In this document: in pieces, positions 26,808 to 36,731 of the stretch | Layout of the letters: the number at the start of each line of letters is the position of its first letter | How positions within the stretch are numbered: position 1 is the first letter of the stretch | Assembly: GCA_963849635.1 (NCBI GenBank) | Contig: CAWKIA010000038.1 | Coordinates: forward strand, 131,511 to 195,510 | Reading direction: 5' to 3' | Length of the DNA: 64,000 nucleotides | DNA from: CAVRUD01 sp963849635 | Lineage (GTDB): Bacteria > Chloroflexota > Chloroflexia > Thermomicrobiales > UBA6265 | Notes under the pieces: model-generated | Seen by the model: the letters and a program-made list of their open reading frames with translations, nothing else | The model's database searches: none | Told to the model about the DNA's origin: nothing | Position numbers and translations under genes: made by a program

Positions 26808-28046
26808 ATGCGTCGCCTGCCTACTCTCGCCATGTCTCGCTCGATCGTCTTCCGTTCCCTTCAACCGTTTGTCCGCGCCGGTGCTGTCGCCATGCTGCTC
26901 GCGACGGTCTTGCTCGCCATCGCGGCGGGCCCGGTTTCCGCTCAGGAATCGCTTCCCCCCACAACCCCCGACATCGACGATGGCGCGCACGAAACGCCCG
27001 GTGAGGAGACATTCGTAATAGCCAGGGTGTTTGCCTGCCCCACGGCGGACACCGACCTGGGCTCGTGCGAATCCCTGGCCGGCGTGGCCCTCTCTATCGT
27101 CCTCGACGGCGACGAGCTGGCCGGTGGGCCGCTGGCGACGGCGATGAACCCGATCGGCTCGAACTCGGCCGACTTCCTGGCGAGCACGAGCCAGTGGCTC
27201 AGCATCTCCGCCATCGATGGACTACCGGCGGGCTACGCCCCGGCGGCCGGGTCCGATCCGTTCATGGCCTCGGTCTCCGACTTGCCGTTCCAGAGCTGTG
27301 GCGGGGAATCGTCCTGCCAGTACGCCGATCTCGTCGTCGTGCCGACCGGTGGCGAAGCACCAATCCCGTCCGATCCATCGGATCCGCCGCCGGTGCCAGT
27401 GACGTCGACCGTGTCGGTCTACAGCGTCCTCTGCCCGGCAGGGATCGAAGCTGGCTCGCTCTTCGAGACGTGCTACGACTCCCCGGCCGCCGGGATGCAC
27501 TATCGGGCCGGTCGCCCCAACACAGAGTTTCCGGAGACCACCACCGCCACGAGCGCAGATGGCTTCGTCTCCTTCTCGGTGGGCGGCGGCGTGGCCCGGG
27601 TGATCCAGGAACTGCCATTCGCCGCGACGATCTCGGTCTACTGCACGGCCGATGGAGTGGAGACGGGTGTGGCGATCATCGACTCGGGCAATTCCGCACT
27701 GGGCGTAGCCGATGTCACCCTGATTGGAAGCGACGTCCGCTGCGACTGGTACACGATCCCGGTCACGGGAGATGACGCGCCTCAGCCTTCCGATCCGGTC
27801 ACGACGCCCGCCGATGATGCCGACGAAGATCCCGCTCCGCCTGATGTGCCGGTTCCGGCCACAGAGGACACGTCCGGCACCGGCGGCGTGGCAGTGACTT
27901 CCCTACCAAACACCGGGACCGGCCTGGACGGCTCGTCCTCGGTTGCCAGGTACATGGTCTGGATAGCAGCGACGGTCGGGCTTTGCTGCGGAGCCGGAAT
28001 GACTGGACTCATGTTGCACCGTCTGGCACGAACTTCGGGGGACTAG
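26808..28046 (+). CDS. Secreted surface protein with LPNTG sorting signal
   Basis: A 412-residue exported protein. The signal peptide covers about residues 1-45 (hydrophobic AMLLATVLLAIAAGPVSAQ). Two modules follow, each with a conserved Cys pair or more (ARVFACPTADTDLGSCESL and VSVYSVLCPAGIEAGSLFET). A Pro/Asp/Thr-rich spacer (about 315-355) leads to a classical C-terminal sorting signal: SLPNTG at 365-370, a hydrophobic helix (WIAATVGLCCGAGMTGLML) and a basic tail HRLARTSGD. This implies anchoring to the wall by a class-E-like or general sortase, which is not in this window. The role of the extracellular modules is unknown. ATG 26808 has GGAG; ATG 26832 is an alternative. Confidence 0.85.
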   Translation: MRRLPTLAMSRSIVFRSLQPFVRAGAVAMLLATVLLAIAAGPVSAQESLPPTTPDIDDGAHETPGEETFVIARVFACPTADTDLGSCESLAGVALSIVLDGDELAGGPLATAMNPIGSNSADFLASTSQWLSISAIDGLPAGYAPAAGSDPFMASVSDLPFQSCGGESSCQYADLVVVPTGGEAPIPSDPSDPPPVPVTSTVSVYSVLCPAGIEAGSLFETCYDSPAAGMHYRAGRPNTEFPETTTATSADGFVSFSVGGGVARVIQELPFAATISVYCTADGVETGVAIIDSGNSALGVADVTLIGSDVRCDWYTIPVTGDDAPQPSDPVTTPADDADEDPAPPDVPVPATEDTSGTGGVAVTSLPNTGTGLDGSSSVARYMVWIAATVGLCCGAGMTGLMLHRLARTSGD

Positions 28047-28063
28047 GCCAACCCGAAGCGGTC

Positions 28064-28097
28064 CAACGGACTCCTGGCGATTGCCAGGAGTCCGTTG
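28064..28097 (+). terminator. 15-base perfect hairpin after LPNTG gene
   Basis: CAACGGACTCCTGGC, loop GATT, GCCAGGAGTCCGTTG. It lies 17 bases past the LPNTG gene stop and 31 bases past the orphan HisKA gene's 3' end on the other strand, so it can serve both. The T-run is short (TTGTTG). Confidence 0.65.
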
Positions 28098-28128
28098 TTG
28101 CACGAGGCGCCTGCGGTGGCCCGGTGAA

Positions 28129-28374
28129 TCAGGTCTCTCCGGCCGGCGTATCGCGGATGAGATCGATCAGGGATTGGGTACAGACGGCCGCCGCGTCGAT
28201 CGAGGTCAGGGCGGCGACGAGCCCGGCGGTGGCCCGCTCCGTGCCCGGGTGTTCGTCCGCCGCCATACGGCGCATCGCCAACTGGATCCCCATCGAGGCG
28301 ACGGTGAGGGCGGTACGCAGATCGTGGACAAGGAGATCGATATCGGCTGGGTTTTCGGGAACGGGTGGCGGCAC
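28129..28374 (-). CDS. Orphan HisKA-like dimerisation/phosphoacceptor domain protein
   Basis: An 81-residue protein, essentially one HisKA helical hairpin: DIDLLVHDLRTALTVASMGI carries the H-box (HDLRTxLT), followed by a second helix (ATAGLVAALTSIDAAAVCTQ). No ATPase domain follows and no PAS or transmembrane segment precedes it. It could be a phosphotransfer or decoy partner of a kinase, or a remnant of a kinase gene. The frame is clean, which argues for a real small gene. Codon use fits the neighbours. Confidence 0.6.
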   Translation of the reverse strand: MPPPVPENPADIDLLVHDLRTALTVASMGIQLAMRRMAADEHPGTERATAGLVAALTSIDAAAVCTQSLIDLIRDTPAGET

Positions 28375-28439
28375 GGGCCCTCTCTCTTCCGCGACGCAGA
28401 TCCGTCGTGATGACTACCGCAGGGATCGTGCCGGACAGC

Positions 28440-28481
28440 GTGAGACGTGAGACGTGAGACGTGAGACGTGAGACGTGAGAC
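28440..28481. repeat. Six tandem GTGAGAC heptamers
   Basis: GTGAGAC is repeated six times without interruption. The same heptamer occurs in a hairpin at 48424-48484. It lies in a gene-free stretch between the HisKA gene and the VOC gene. Confidence 0.85.
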
Positions 28482-28512
28482 GTCAGCCATGTCGCCCGAG
28501 CCGCCCACCCCA

Positions 28513-28664
28513 CCTGTCATCCCGAGCTTGTCGAGGGATCTCAAGGGGAATGGCGTTGCGATAGCGCCGCTGGGTTCGAGAGCACGACGCCGTCATCTCG
28601 GAGGCCGGGGCGACCTCGCGATGCCGTGCCCATCGAGATCCCTCGACAAGCTCGGGATGACAGG
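28513..28664. repeat. 152-bp element with 30-bp perfect terminal inverted repeats
   Basis: The left arm is CCTGTCATCCCGAGCTTGTC plus GAGGGATCTC (28513-28542). The right arm is its exact complement at 28635-28664. The 92-base core has no coding frame. A related but diverged element lies at 40051-40200. It looks like a MITE-like or REP-type dispersed element. Confidence 0.75.
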
Positions 28665-28743
28665 CTGCTCATTGGCTCAGGCTCCACACCCAGTGGCAGA
28701 CGGCAGACGGCTGACGCCTGACGACCCTTTAGGGCCGATGGCG

Positions 28744-29214
28744 CTATGGGGTCGACACCGGAGGCTCGACGGTGCGCCAATCTGCCCGCGTGGACATCTC
28801 GTCAAGGGGGGCGCCCGGTTTGTTCCAGACTACTTCCAGCCAGAGGCCGTCGGGATCGAGCAGGCTCAGGCCGTAGTGGGGTCCGAAGTCGGTGACCTCA
28901 CCGGTGCCCGCGCCCTCCGCGATGACGCGCCGGCGCACCTCCCAGAACGCGGACTCATCGGTGGCGATCAGGGCGATGTGGTCGATCCGTCCGCGCCCGA
29001 ACATCGGCAGCTCGCCCTGGGGCACGTCGATGCCGGGGATCTCGAATGGATGGAGGATCGTCGTGGGGCCAAGCGGGATGAATGCGTGCCTCAGCCCCTC
29101 TTCCTCCATATCGAGCACGACCGGCGCGTCGAGCACCCGCTCATAGAATCCGATCAACCGGTCCATATCGGCCGTCAGCGTCGAGACGTGGTGCATTCCG
29201 GATATGAGCGACAT
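28744..29214 (-). CDS. VOC family (glyoxalase-like) protein
   Basis: A 156-residue single-chain VOC protein. Two beta-alpha-beta-beta-beta halves are visible: ISGMHHVSTLTADMDRLIGF with YERVLDAPVV, then IDHIALIATDESAFWEVRRR, the segment GPHYGLSLLDPDGLWLEVVW. The metal ligands His8 (MHHVS), His73 or nearby (DHIAL) and Glu near LWLEVV are in place. Members are dioxygenases, isomerases or resistance proteins; the substrate cannot be assigned. A good AGGTGAG site precedes the ATG. Confidence 0.88.
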   Translation of the reverse strand: MSLISGMHHVSTLTADMDRLIGFYERVLDAPVVLDMEEEGLRHAFIPLGPTTILHPFEIPGIDVPQGELPMFGRGRIDHIALIATDESAFWEVRRRVIAEGAGTGEVTDFGPHYGLSLLDPDGLWLEVVWNKPGAPLDEMSTRADWRTVEPPVSTP

Positions 29215-29355
29215 CGCGCACTCACCTCCAACCAGGGCGGCTGCCGGGGCAACCTAACGCAGGCGGCGACTCGCCGACAGCGTAGCACCTGTGAAACGAG
29301 CGGACTTTCGCGGGCGAACACCCCCCAATACCGGGGGCAGGGAATTCAGTGCGGC

Positions 29356-30273
29356 CTAGGACCGCACCATCCGGCTCGCCCGTCGCTGTGATGGAACAAC
29401 TTCCCAGGCCCTCGGACTGTCTTCGATAGAAAGCGCTGACCGGTCAACAGTCCCGTTGACGTAGGCTTCGATGACCTCTCGCTGCAGCGCGGGATTCCTT
29501 TTCCAGTCCCTCACCTCGGGCACTCCCAAGACGAGGAACTGCTCTCCGTTTACTGGTTTGTACGTTCCGGCATAGAGGTGCACGACACCTGATTGTTGGC
29601 CTTTCCATCCAATACTCTTTCTGGACATATGGTGTTCCTTGAATTGCTCACCCTTCACGTCGTACGTCGCATACCTGCCAAAGCACAGGACGCATTTGGG
29701 CTGTCCATGATCGAAGATGAGCTGCCGTATCTGTCGGGCCCGACTAATACCCGGATCGCGATTCGCAATCGGCTTCATATCGCGTTCCCACTCAATGGTC
29801 GGCCATTTGGACGATGCGTACGGACAAAAATCGACGAAGAGCATGCGATTCGTCGCGAACTGATGCCCTTCGACCGAATTACCGTCGATCGCGATTCCGA
29901 AGGTGGCCGCGGCGGTCTCCACCAGCCACGGATAAACGGGCTTCTCTGTCCAGTCAGCATGTTCGGCGTTGAATGTTCGCCAATGGTTCCACCACGCATC
30001 GGGGGTCTCGTCGTCATCGAGGTCCAGGGTCGAGATCATGTCCGCATCGGGATTGTCCATCACGACAAGGACCCACTCGCCTGGATTGAGCGCGGTGATG
30101 TCGCCGTTGAACCACGGCGGTGGATGGCCGTCCTTGGGTAAAGAGAAGGTTGTCCCTGCCTTCTTTACCGGTGGGCGGTTGTTGAACTGATTGAGACGGG
30201 AAAGCCAATCTTCTTGGGATGATGTGTCGACAATCGTCCGAATCTGGTCATACCAGCGTGTTTCATGGTCCAT
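29356..30273 (-). CDS. Hypothetical protein, possible uracil-DNA glycosylase-like fold
   Basis: A 305-residue protein from an ATG at 30273 with a GAGGAGCCCC site. Motif-like pieces are ITALNPGEWVLVVMDNPDAD near residue 60, RMLFVDFCPYASSKWPTIEW near 145, and PKCVLCFGRYATYDV near 190, followed by SGVVHLYAGTYKPVNGEQFL. The order of a NPG turn, a DFxPY turn and an LCFG turn recalls the UDG superfamily, but the match is weak. It has no signal peptide. The GC content dips slightly here, and the gene has no family relatives nearby, so acquisition by transfer is possible. Confidence 0.55.
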   Translation of the reverse strand: MDHETRWYDQIRTIVDTSSQEDWLSRLNQFNNRPPVKKAGTTFSLPKDGHPPPWFNGDITALNPGEWVLVVMDNPDADMISTLDLDDDETPDAWWNHWRTFNAEHADWTEKPVYPWLVETAAATFGIAIDGNSVEGHQFATNRMLFVDFCPYASSKWPTIEWERDMKPIANRDPGISRARQIRQLIFDHGQPKCVLCFGRYATYDVKGEQFKEHHMSRKSIGWKGQQSGVVHLYAGTYKPVNGEQFLVLGVPEVRDWKRNPALQREVIEAYVNGTVDRSALSIEDSPRAWEVVPSQRRASRMVRS

Positions 30274-30506
30274 GGGGCTCCTCTTCATTGCTACGCAGTA
30301 CATAGTACTTCGGACGTTATGTTCCGGCCCCGCACGTGAATTGCCCCATGGTGACAACCACGCGGCCTTCGCCGGTTTCGCCCCTCCAGATTCCGTGCTA
30401 CAACACCGTCGCCCTTGTCGCCTTCCGGGCGGCAGCTTCCAGTCTGACAGAGTTGGCTGGCATCCAACCGCCTCGACTACTCACCCTCGGTGTTTGAGGA
30501 GGAATC

Positions 30507-33357
30507 ATGTCCGCGCCGTCCGCCGCCGAATCCGAAACACCCCTGCTCGAGCCGGTCGACTTGCGGTGCGAATACCTGCGGGAGCCACTGGGGATCGACG
30601 TGGCGCGACCGCGCCTGAGCTGGGCGCTGCGCGGTGGGGCTCGGGGGGAGCGGCAGTCCTCATACCGCGTGGTCGTCGCCAGCACGGTCGAGCGAGCCCT
30701 GGCCGGGAGCGGCGACCTGTGGGATACGGGCGAGGTCCCAGATCAGACCGGCGATCCGTCCTCTGTCGCGACGCTGGCGGTGGAGTACGACGGGCCGGCG
30801 TTGGAATCCAGGCAGCGGGCCTGGTGGACGGTGCAGGTCTGGAACGCCGCCGGGGATGCGGCCGCGACGGCCGCGCCCGCCTCATGGGAGATGGGGCTGC
30901 TCGCGGAGGGTGACTGGCGGGCGGACTGGATCGGGCGGAATGACACGCAGCCGCCCAAGGAGCCGCCGCCAGCCGGTGATCGGCCCGGCATCCTGCGACC
31001 GTGGGAGGAGCTCGATCTGCGCCCCGCCGCCTACCTACGGCGCGCGTTCAAGCTGCCCAAGCCGGTGGCGAGTATTCGCCGGGCGCGGCTGTGGGCGACG
31101 GCGCGGGGCGTCTACGAACTGCGCCTCAACGGGGAACGGGCGGGAGATGCCCTGCTGGCGCCGGGTTGGAGCGACTACCGCTCTCGCCTGCGCTACCAGA
31201 CCTACGATGTTGGCCCGTTGCTGCGCGACGGCGCCAATACCCTGGGGGCGATGCTGGGCACGGGGTGGTACGCCGGCCACATCGGCTGGCTCGGCCAGAC
31301 CGCCTTCTACGGGGCGCATCCGCGCCTGCTGGCCCAACTGACGGTCGAGTTCGACGACGGCACGAGCGTCACCATCGGCACCGACGACGGCTGGCAGGCA
31401 TCCACGGGCCAATTCTGGCCTCGGACCTGCTCATGGGCGAGGTCTACGACGCCCGCCAGGAGCTCCCTGGGTGGGACCGACCTGGTGATGCGTCCACCAC
31501 CGGCGGCTGGGAGCCGGTAGCGACCGAAGCGCGGGATGGCACGCCGCTGGTGGCCGACCGGGCCGAGCCGATCCGCTCGCTGATCGAGCTCACGCCGGTC
31601 TCGATCACCCCCAGGGAGGACGGCACGACGATCGTCGATCTGGGCCAGAACATGACGGGCTGGGCTCGCCTGCGCGCCAATGGGCCGGCCGGGACGGCGA
31701 TCCGCCTCCGGTTCGCCGAGGTGCTCAACCCGGACGGCAGCATCTACATCGACAACCTGCGCTCCGCTCACCAGACCGACACCTTCGTGCTGGCGGGAAC
31801 CGGAGAGGATCGAGGTTTTCGAGCCGCGCTTTACCTTCCACGGCTTCCGTTATGTCGAGCTAGTCGGCTATCCGGGCGAGCTGACTGAGGGGGATCTGAC
31901 CGGGGTGGTGATCGGGTCGGATCTGCCGCCGGCGGGCGATTTTGCCTGCTCGGACGATCTGGTCAACCGCATCCAGCACGCGATCGTCTGGGGGTTGCGG
32001 GGCAACTTCGTCTCGATCCCGACCGACTGCCCGCAGCGGGACGAGCGCCTCGGCTGGCTGGCCGACGCCCAGATTTTTGCCAGAACCGCGACCGCCAACG
32101 CCGGGGTGGCGGCCTTTTTCACCCGCTGGCTGGAGGATGTCGCTGATGCCCAATCGGCGGAGGGCGCCTTCTCCGATGTGGCCCCCCGCCTGATCGACGT
32201 GGCGGATGGGGCGCCCGCCTGGGGCGACGGCGGCGTGATCGTGCCGTGGGTGGTGCACACGGTCTACGGGGATACCCGCGTCATCCGCGAGCGGCTGGCG
32301 GGGATGGTCGCCTGGGTCGATTACCTGCACGCGGCCAACCCGAACCTGCTCTGGCAGAACAAGCGCAACAACGACTTTGGCGACTGGCTGGCGGTCGGGG
32401 CGGACACCTCGAAGGAACTGCTGGCGACGGCCTATTTCGCCTACAGCGCCGACCTGGTGGCCAGGATGGCGGAGGTGGCCGGGGAGGCGGAGACAGCGGC
32501 CCGCTACCGTACCCTGCGGGCGGAGATCGGGGCGGCCTTTGCCCAGGCCTACATCGGGGCGGACGGGCGGATCGCCGGTCCGCCGAACCCGTGGAAGACC
32601 AACGCTTCACCAGACGATCCGGGGGAAGACGGACGAACCCGGCGGCGATGTCGAGACGCAGACGGGGTACGTGCTGGCGTTGCACATGAATCTGGTGCCA
32701 GATCATCTGCGCGAGGCGGCGTTGGCGCGATTGGTGGCCGATATCGAGGCGCGGGGAGTGCTGACGACCGGATTCACGGGGGTCGGGTACATCCTGCCGC
32801 TGCTGACGGAGCACGGGCACGTCGATCTGGCCTACCGGCTGCTGCGCTCGGAGCGGTTCCCCAGTTGGGGCTACATGATCCGCAACGGGGCGACGACGAT
32901 CTGGGAGCGGTGGGACGGCTGGACGGAGGAGAAGGGTTTCCAGACCCCGAATATGAACTCCTTCAACCACTACTCGCTGGGCTCGGTCGGGGAGTGGCTC
33001 TACCGCTCCGTCGCCGGGATCGACCTCGATCCGGAGCGGCCAGGGTTTGCCCATGTCGTCGTCCGGCCGCGGCCCGGGGGCGGCCTCACCTGGGCGCGAG
33101 CGACCTACGCCGGGGTCCGCGGTGAGATCGCCAGCGGCTGGGAGTTGGACGGCGGGACGCTGACCTTGCGCGTGACCATCCCGCCAGGCAGCACCGCGAC
33201 GATCGCGGTCCCGACGAGCGATCCGGGTGCGGTGATGGAGGGCGATGGGCCGGCGGCGTCCGCATCTGGGCTGATACCCGCGGCCGAAGAACAGGGAGCG
33301 GCGGTGTTTACGGCGGGGGCGGGTGAGTATGTGTTCCGGGCAACCTATATGGGTTAG
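30507..33357 (+). pseudogene. Alpha-L-rhamnosidase (GH78), three frameshifts
   Basis: About 950 residues. The N-terminal Bac_rhamnosid domains start PVDLRCEYLREPLGIDVARP, continue FKLPKPVASIRRARLWATAR and PGWSDYRSRLRYQTYDVGPL, then after a shift near 31410 LMGEVYDARQELPGWDRPGD and DLGQNMTGWARLRANGPAGT. After a second shift near 31805 comes the (alpha/alpha)6 catalytic barrel: PTDCPQRDERLGWLADAQIF with acidic catalytic residues. A third shift near 32620 precedes WERWDGWTEEKGFQTPNMNS and SFNHYSLGSVGEWLYRSVAG. No signal peptide is visible, so it is probably cytoplasmic and acts on imported rhamnosides. The breaks are single-base indels in otherwise conserved sequence. ATG 30507 has GAGGAGGAATC. 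Confidence 0.85.
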
Positions 33358-33434
33358 GGCCTGTTAGCAAAGCAGCTGGCTGCGACGCCGCGGCGGCCGA
33401 ACCCGCAGGGTTTAGAGGGATGGAAATCCCCGGG

Positions 33435-33647
33435 CTACCTCCTACGAAGCCCTTCCAGGGCTGAGCACCGGGTGGTTTCCTCGGGCAAACCGGCCTTTGC
33501 AAACACGACCTGGGTCCCATCTAGGGTGCGCGCAAGGGTAAAGCGAAAACCACAGGCGAATTCGGCCTCATAGATGCGGGTGTGCCCCACGGTTTTGCAT
33601 CGTCCGTCTGGGTACCGCCTGATCGCGCTGACCGGGCCCGGCCTCAT
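33435..33647 (-). CDS. Small hypothetical protein
   Basis: A 70-residue frame (AIRRYPDGRCKTVGHTRIYE, FACGFRFTLARTLDGTQVVF). No family is recognised. It has balanced amino-acid composition, unlike most antisense shadows here, and sits alone between the rhamnosidase and the damaged LuxR region. It may be a fragment of something longer. Confidence 0.3.
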   Translation of the reverse strand: MRPGPVSAIRRYPDGRCKTVGHTRIYEAEFACGFRFTLARTLDGTQVVFAKAGLPEETTRCSALEGLRRR

Positions 33648-33839
33648 TTCGGCAAGAGCGTCAAGGCCAGCCGGGTTGCTCTAGAAATCTCGGACGCAAA
33701 CCTTGACGGCATCGGGTAGTCGCCATCGCCCGATCGCGACGCGTGACTGGTCGCCAGGGATGCGGTGGCAGATACCCGCGGTCTGCGAGAAACCGCTATG
33801 GGGCACACCCCAGTAGCGGATGCGGACGTTGCTTGACAC

Positions 33840-35603
33840 GGCATGGGCGTAGTGGTTGGGGAGACATCAGATGTGAGCGTCTGTGCGATTGTAAGGGTCG
33901 GTCTCGCTCTGGCGAGCCGCGTCGCGTGGCGCTCTCGCTGTCGCGGGGTAGCGTGCTGGGGAGCGCGCGATCGGCTCGATGCGGTTGACTCTTCATCGCG
34001 CGGGCGACGGCTGCGAGGAGCAACTTCGTCCTCACCGCAGGCCGACGCGCCGACGATCGCGGCATCTGCGCCAAGCTGGATGGGTTGCCCTGGCGATCGA
34101 GTTGGCGGCTGGGCCGTGCGTTCCGCCGCGGCGGCGCGGTTGCGCGGGCTGGAGCGTCGGCGCGTCCTCCTGACATTCTGATGGCGGTCGCAACAGCGGG
34201 TGCGCCTGCGCACGTGTACCGGCCCGCCATCGACTGGCCATCCGCCTGCTGGCGACCAAAGCGGGCAATATTCCTGCGCTCGCGGTGCTACTGTTGGTCG
34301 CCGACGCATCGTCGACGGCGTCGCGCGCTCGTGCAGCTCGTGCGGCAGGAGGCGGGATCGGCGGCGACGGCGCGCGAGGGGACGCGGGTGCTCGCGCTAC
34401 TGTCTGGAGACGGTGCGCGAGTCGGGTTGGCTGTTGGCGGCGAGCGGCGAGCGGCATTGCGGCGCACGCGATTACGTTGGGCTGGTCGAGCGGGCGGCGC
34501 GCCCTGTGGGGTCACGACCAATGTGGTCTGCGCTGGCCGCTCGACGCCGCGCACGACAACCTGCGGGTGGCGCTGGCCGGGAGCCGCCGAGGTCGGCTGG
34601 GTGGTACGCGCGGCGCAATCGGCGCTGGCCCTCTCCTGTTCTGGTACGTGCCGTCCACTGGTAGAGGAGCGAAGCTGGCTGAGGGATCTCGCGCGGCGGG
34701 CGGCGGCATTTCGCGCGGCGCGGGCGGGCCTCGTTGGCGCGGGTTTGGTACGGGCGGGGGGCTTGGCGGTGCCACGGCCATGCTTGAGGGGGTTGGTGCG
34801 CGCGGGAGGTGCGCCACGTGCGGGCGGCGGCGTTCCTCGGCTCACAGCGCGCGCACCCGGACTGCTGATCGGGCGGGAACGCTGGGGGGGGGGGTGGGGG
34901 GGAGATATGTGAGCGTGGAGCGACGGGAAGGAGGAGCGGGGGAGGAGAGGGCTGCGGCGGGGGGAGCGGGGAGACGGCGGGGGAGGGGGGAGCGGCGCGA
35001 CGGGAGCGGGACGCGCGACGAGGAACGCGGGGGGAGCGGGGGACGGCGCGCGCCGGCGCGGGCGGGCGGGCGACGAGGCGCGGCGCGCGGAGAGGGCGGG
35101 GCGCGGGGGCGACGGGGCATCGCCCTCGCCTTGGAGGAGTTGGCGGAGGTCCGCGCGGCGCGAGGTCGGGGCGGCACGCCTGGCCAGCGCGGCGGCTGCT
35201 GCTGCGCGATGCCGCGGGGCGCCGCTGTGCCCCGGTCCCTGACCGTCCAGGAGGCGGCTCGGCCCGACGCGCCTGGCCCTCCAGGCGATGGCGACGTACG
35301 CGGCGGCGTGGGCGGCGGGCCGCGACTTGCCGCTGGACGAGGTGCTCGCTGAAGCGCTGGGTGGGCGTCGGATCGCACATTGCCCCCAGAACCGATCGCT
35401 CCAGCCACCCAGGTCGCCTCACGCCGCGCGAGATCGAGGTCTGCGCTTGATCGCCAAGGGCACTCCGACCGGGAGATCGCCGCGACGCTCGCCCTCAGCT
35501 ACCGCACCGTCACCAACCACGTGACGAGCATCCTGACCAAGCTCGACGTTCCCCCGCGCGGTCCGCCGCCGCCGCCGAGGCAGTGCGACGCGGCTTGGCC
35601 TGA
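33840..35603 (+). pseudogene. LuxR family ATPase regulator (COG3903-type), heavily corrupted
   Basis: Fragments in changing frames appear in the correct order for an AfsR/COG3903-type regulator. They are: LDGLPLAIELAA near 34080, RLERRRVLL near 34150, LETVRESGWLLAASGE near 34420, LVERAAR near 34480, DNLRVAL near 34560, and WYVxxxLVEERSWLRDLA near 34650. The C-terminal LuxR HTH follows: KGHSDREIAATLALSYRTVT then NHVTSILTKLDVPPRG at 35455-35565, with VRRGLA and TGA at 35601. The N-terminal P-loop is unreadable. A run of 12 G near 34880 and G-rich noise around it point to bad sequence. I infer one regulator of about 600 residues; the function is DNA binding plus ATP-dependent sensing. Confidence 0.55.
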
Positions 35604-36600
35604 CCACGACGTGCGAGGGGAGCAGCGCCTCCCCCTTCGCAACGGCTCCGACCCGAACTCAGTAGGATCGACGATGCGCGCCCCGCTCCTGGCTGCCATG
35701 AGTAGCGGCGGAGACGACCCGCACCTCCGCGGACCAGCGCATGCTCTCTGCTCGACCCTCTCTTTCCTCTTCCCTTTTCCTTCCCCTCTCTCTCCTCTTT
35801 CCATATCGCTCCTCTCTTCCTTTCTCTCCCCCTTTTTCCTCCCCTCCCTTCCTCTACTCATTCAGGCGATGGGCACACCTCGCCGGAACTTCGAGCAGGT
35901 GGCGCAGGTCAGTCGGTGGCCGACTATCGTCGGTTTCCGAGGCTCGCCGTCGTTTCGCTACGCGTAAGCATCCCGCTCCAATCGTCTCACGAAGTGTCAC
36001 GAACGCCCTTTTGTCCTGCACCTATCCTCTCTTCTTTTTTCCCGCTTAGAGCGCGATCTATGGCTATTTCTTCTCTCTCTTTTCGGGCGATCGCCGATCG
36101 GCCTCCGCCTCCTGCGGTCCTCGCTCGGCTCGACGCGCTTACTCCTCTCGGGGTTCCTCGCGTCGGCCTGGGGCGTATGATCTCTCCAGCACGGTGTACG
36201 TACCGCTCTTGCTCGACTACCTGCGGGAAGCAGGATTGCGCCGGGGCATCACTGGCCAGACTTCAGTAGTTGTACGGCTTCGCGGGCGAGCGGGCGGCAC
36301 GACGACAGCTTGCTTCAATCCCGACTATACGTTGCGCTCGAGGCGCTCGCCGCGCGCACGGGGAGGACATCGGCGCACGACGTCGAAGTCATCACCGTCT
36401 ACATCGGTGGCAACGACGCCGCCGTGCTGAACGGGATCTGCGCAGGCGGGATAACGCTCCATGCGTGCAGGGTCTCCAGACGAACTTCGAGCACGGTCGC
36501 CCAGCCTGCGACGGCGGCCCTGGCCCAGTCGCTGACCGCGGCGGCCGGACACCGGTGACGTCATGACGTACTTCACTCGCTGATCGCCTGCGCTCGCCGC
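35604..36600. other. Unassigned stretch with pyrimidine-rich tract
   Basis: From about 35755 to 35865 the plus strand is almost pure C/T (CTCTTTCCTCTTCCC-like). No conserved gene is readable here. A short plausible frame near 36200 (VPLLLDYLREAGLRRGITGQ) and another near 36380 (SPSTSVATTPPC-like) have no recognised family. This is probably low-quality sequence around the damaged regulators. Confidence 0.4.
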
Positions 36601-36731
36601 GGCGCCAAGACTCACGGCCTGCCGATTGCTGATGGGCGGCTCCGCGCGACCGAGACGGTGCGGCTCCAGACTATGCGGTCGGCGATTGCCTGGAAGAGCG
36701 CCACGATCTGCTGTCGCCGGAGGACCGACTC
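36601..36731 (+). pseudogene. Short ATPase-regulator fragment fused to the VOC gene
   Basis: In mixed frames the DNA reads LQTMRSAIAW and then HDLLSPEDRLLF. This is the TLRAAIAWSYDLL-SPE-LF segment found after the ATPase in COG3903/BTAD-type LuxR regulators. It stops exactly where a VOC domain begins. No other part of that protein is adjacent, so it is a fragment or a chimeric junction. Confidence 0.45.

Noticed and set aside
28440..28664. CRISPR-like array
   Set aside because: The tandem heptamers have no spacers and the inverted arms are not direct repeats; no cas gene is present.
33840..36600. Integrated foreign element because of odd composition
   Set aside because: The odd composition coincides with fragments of an ordinary LuxR regulator in correct order, so poor sequence is the simpler explanation.
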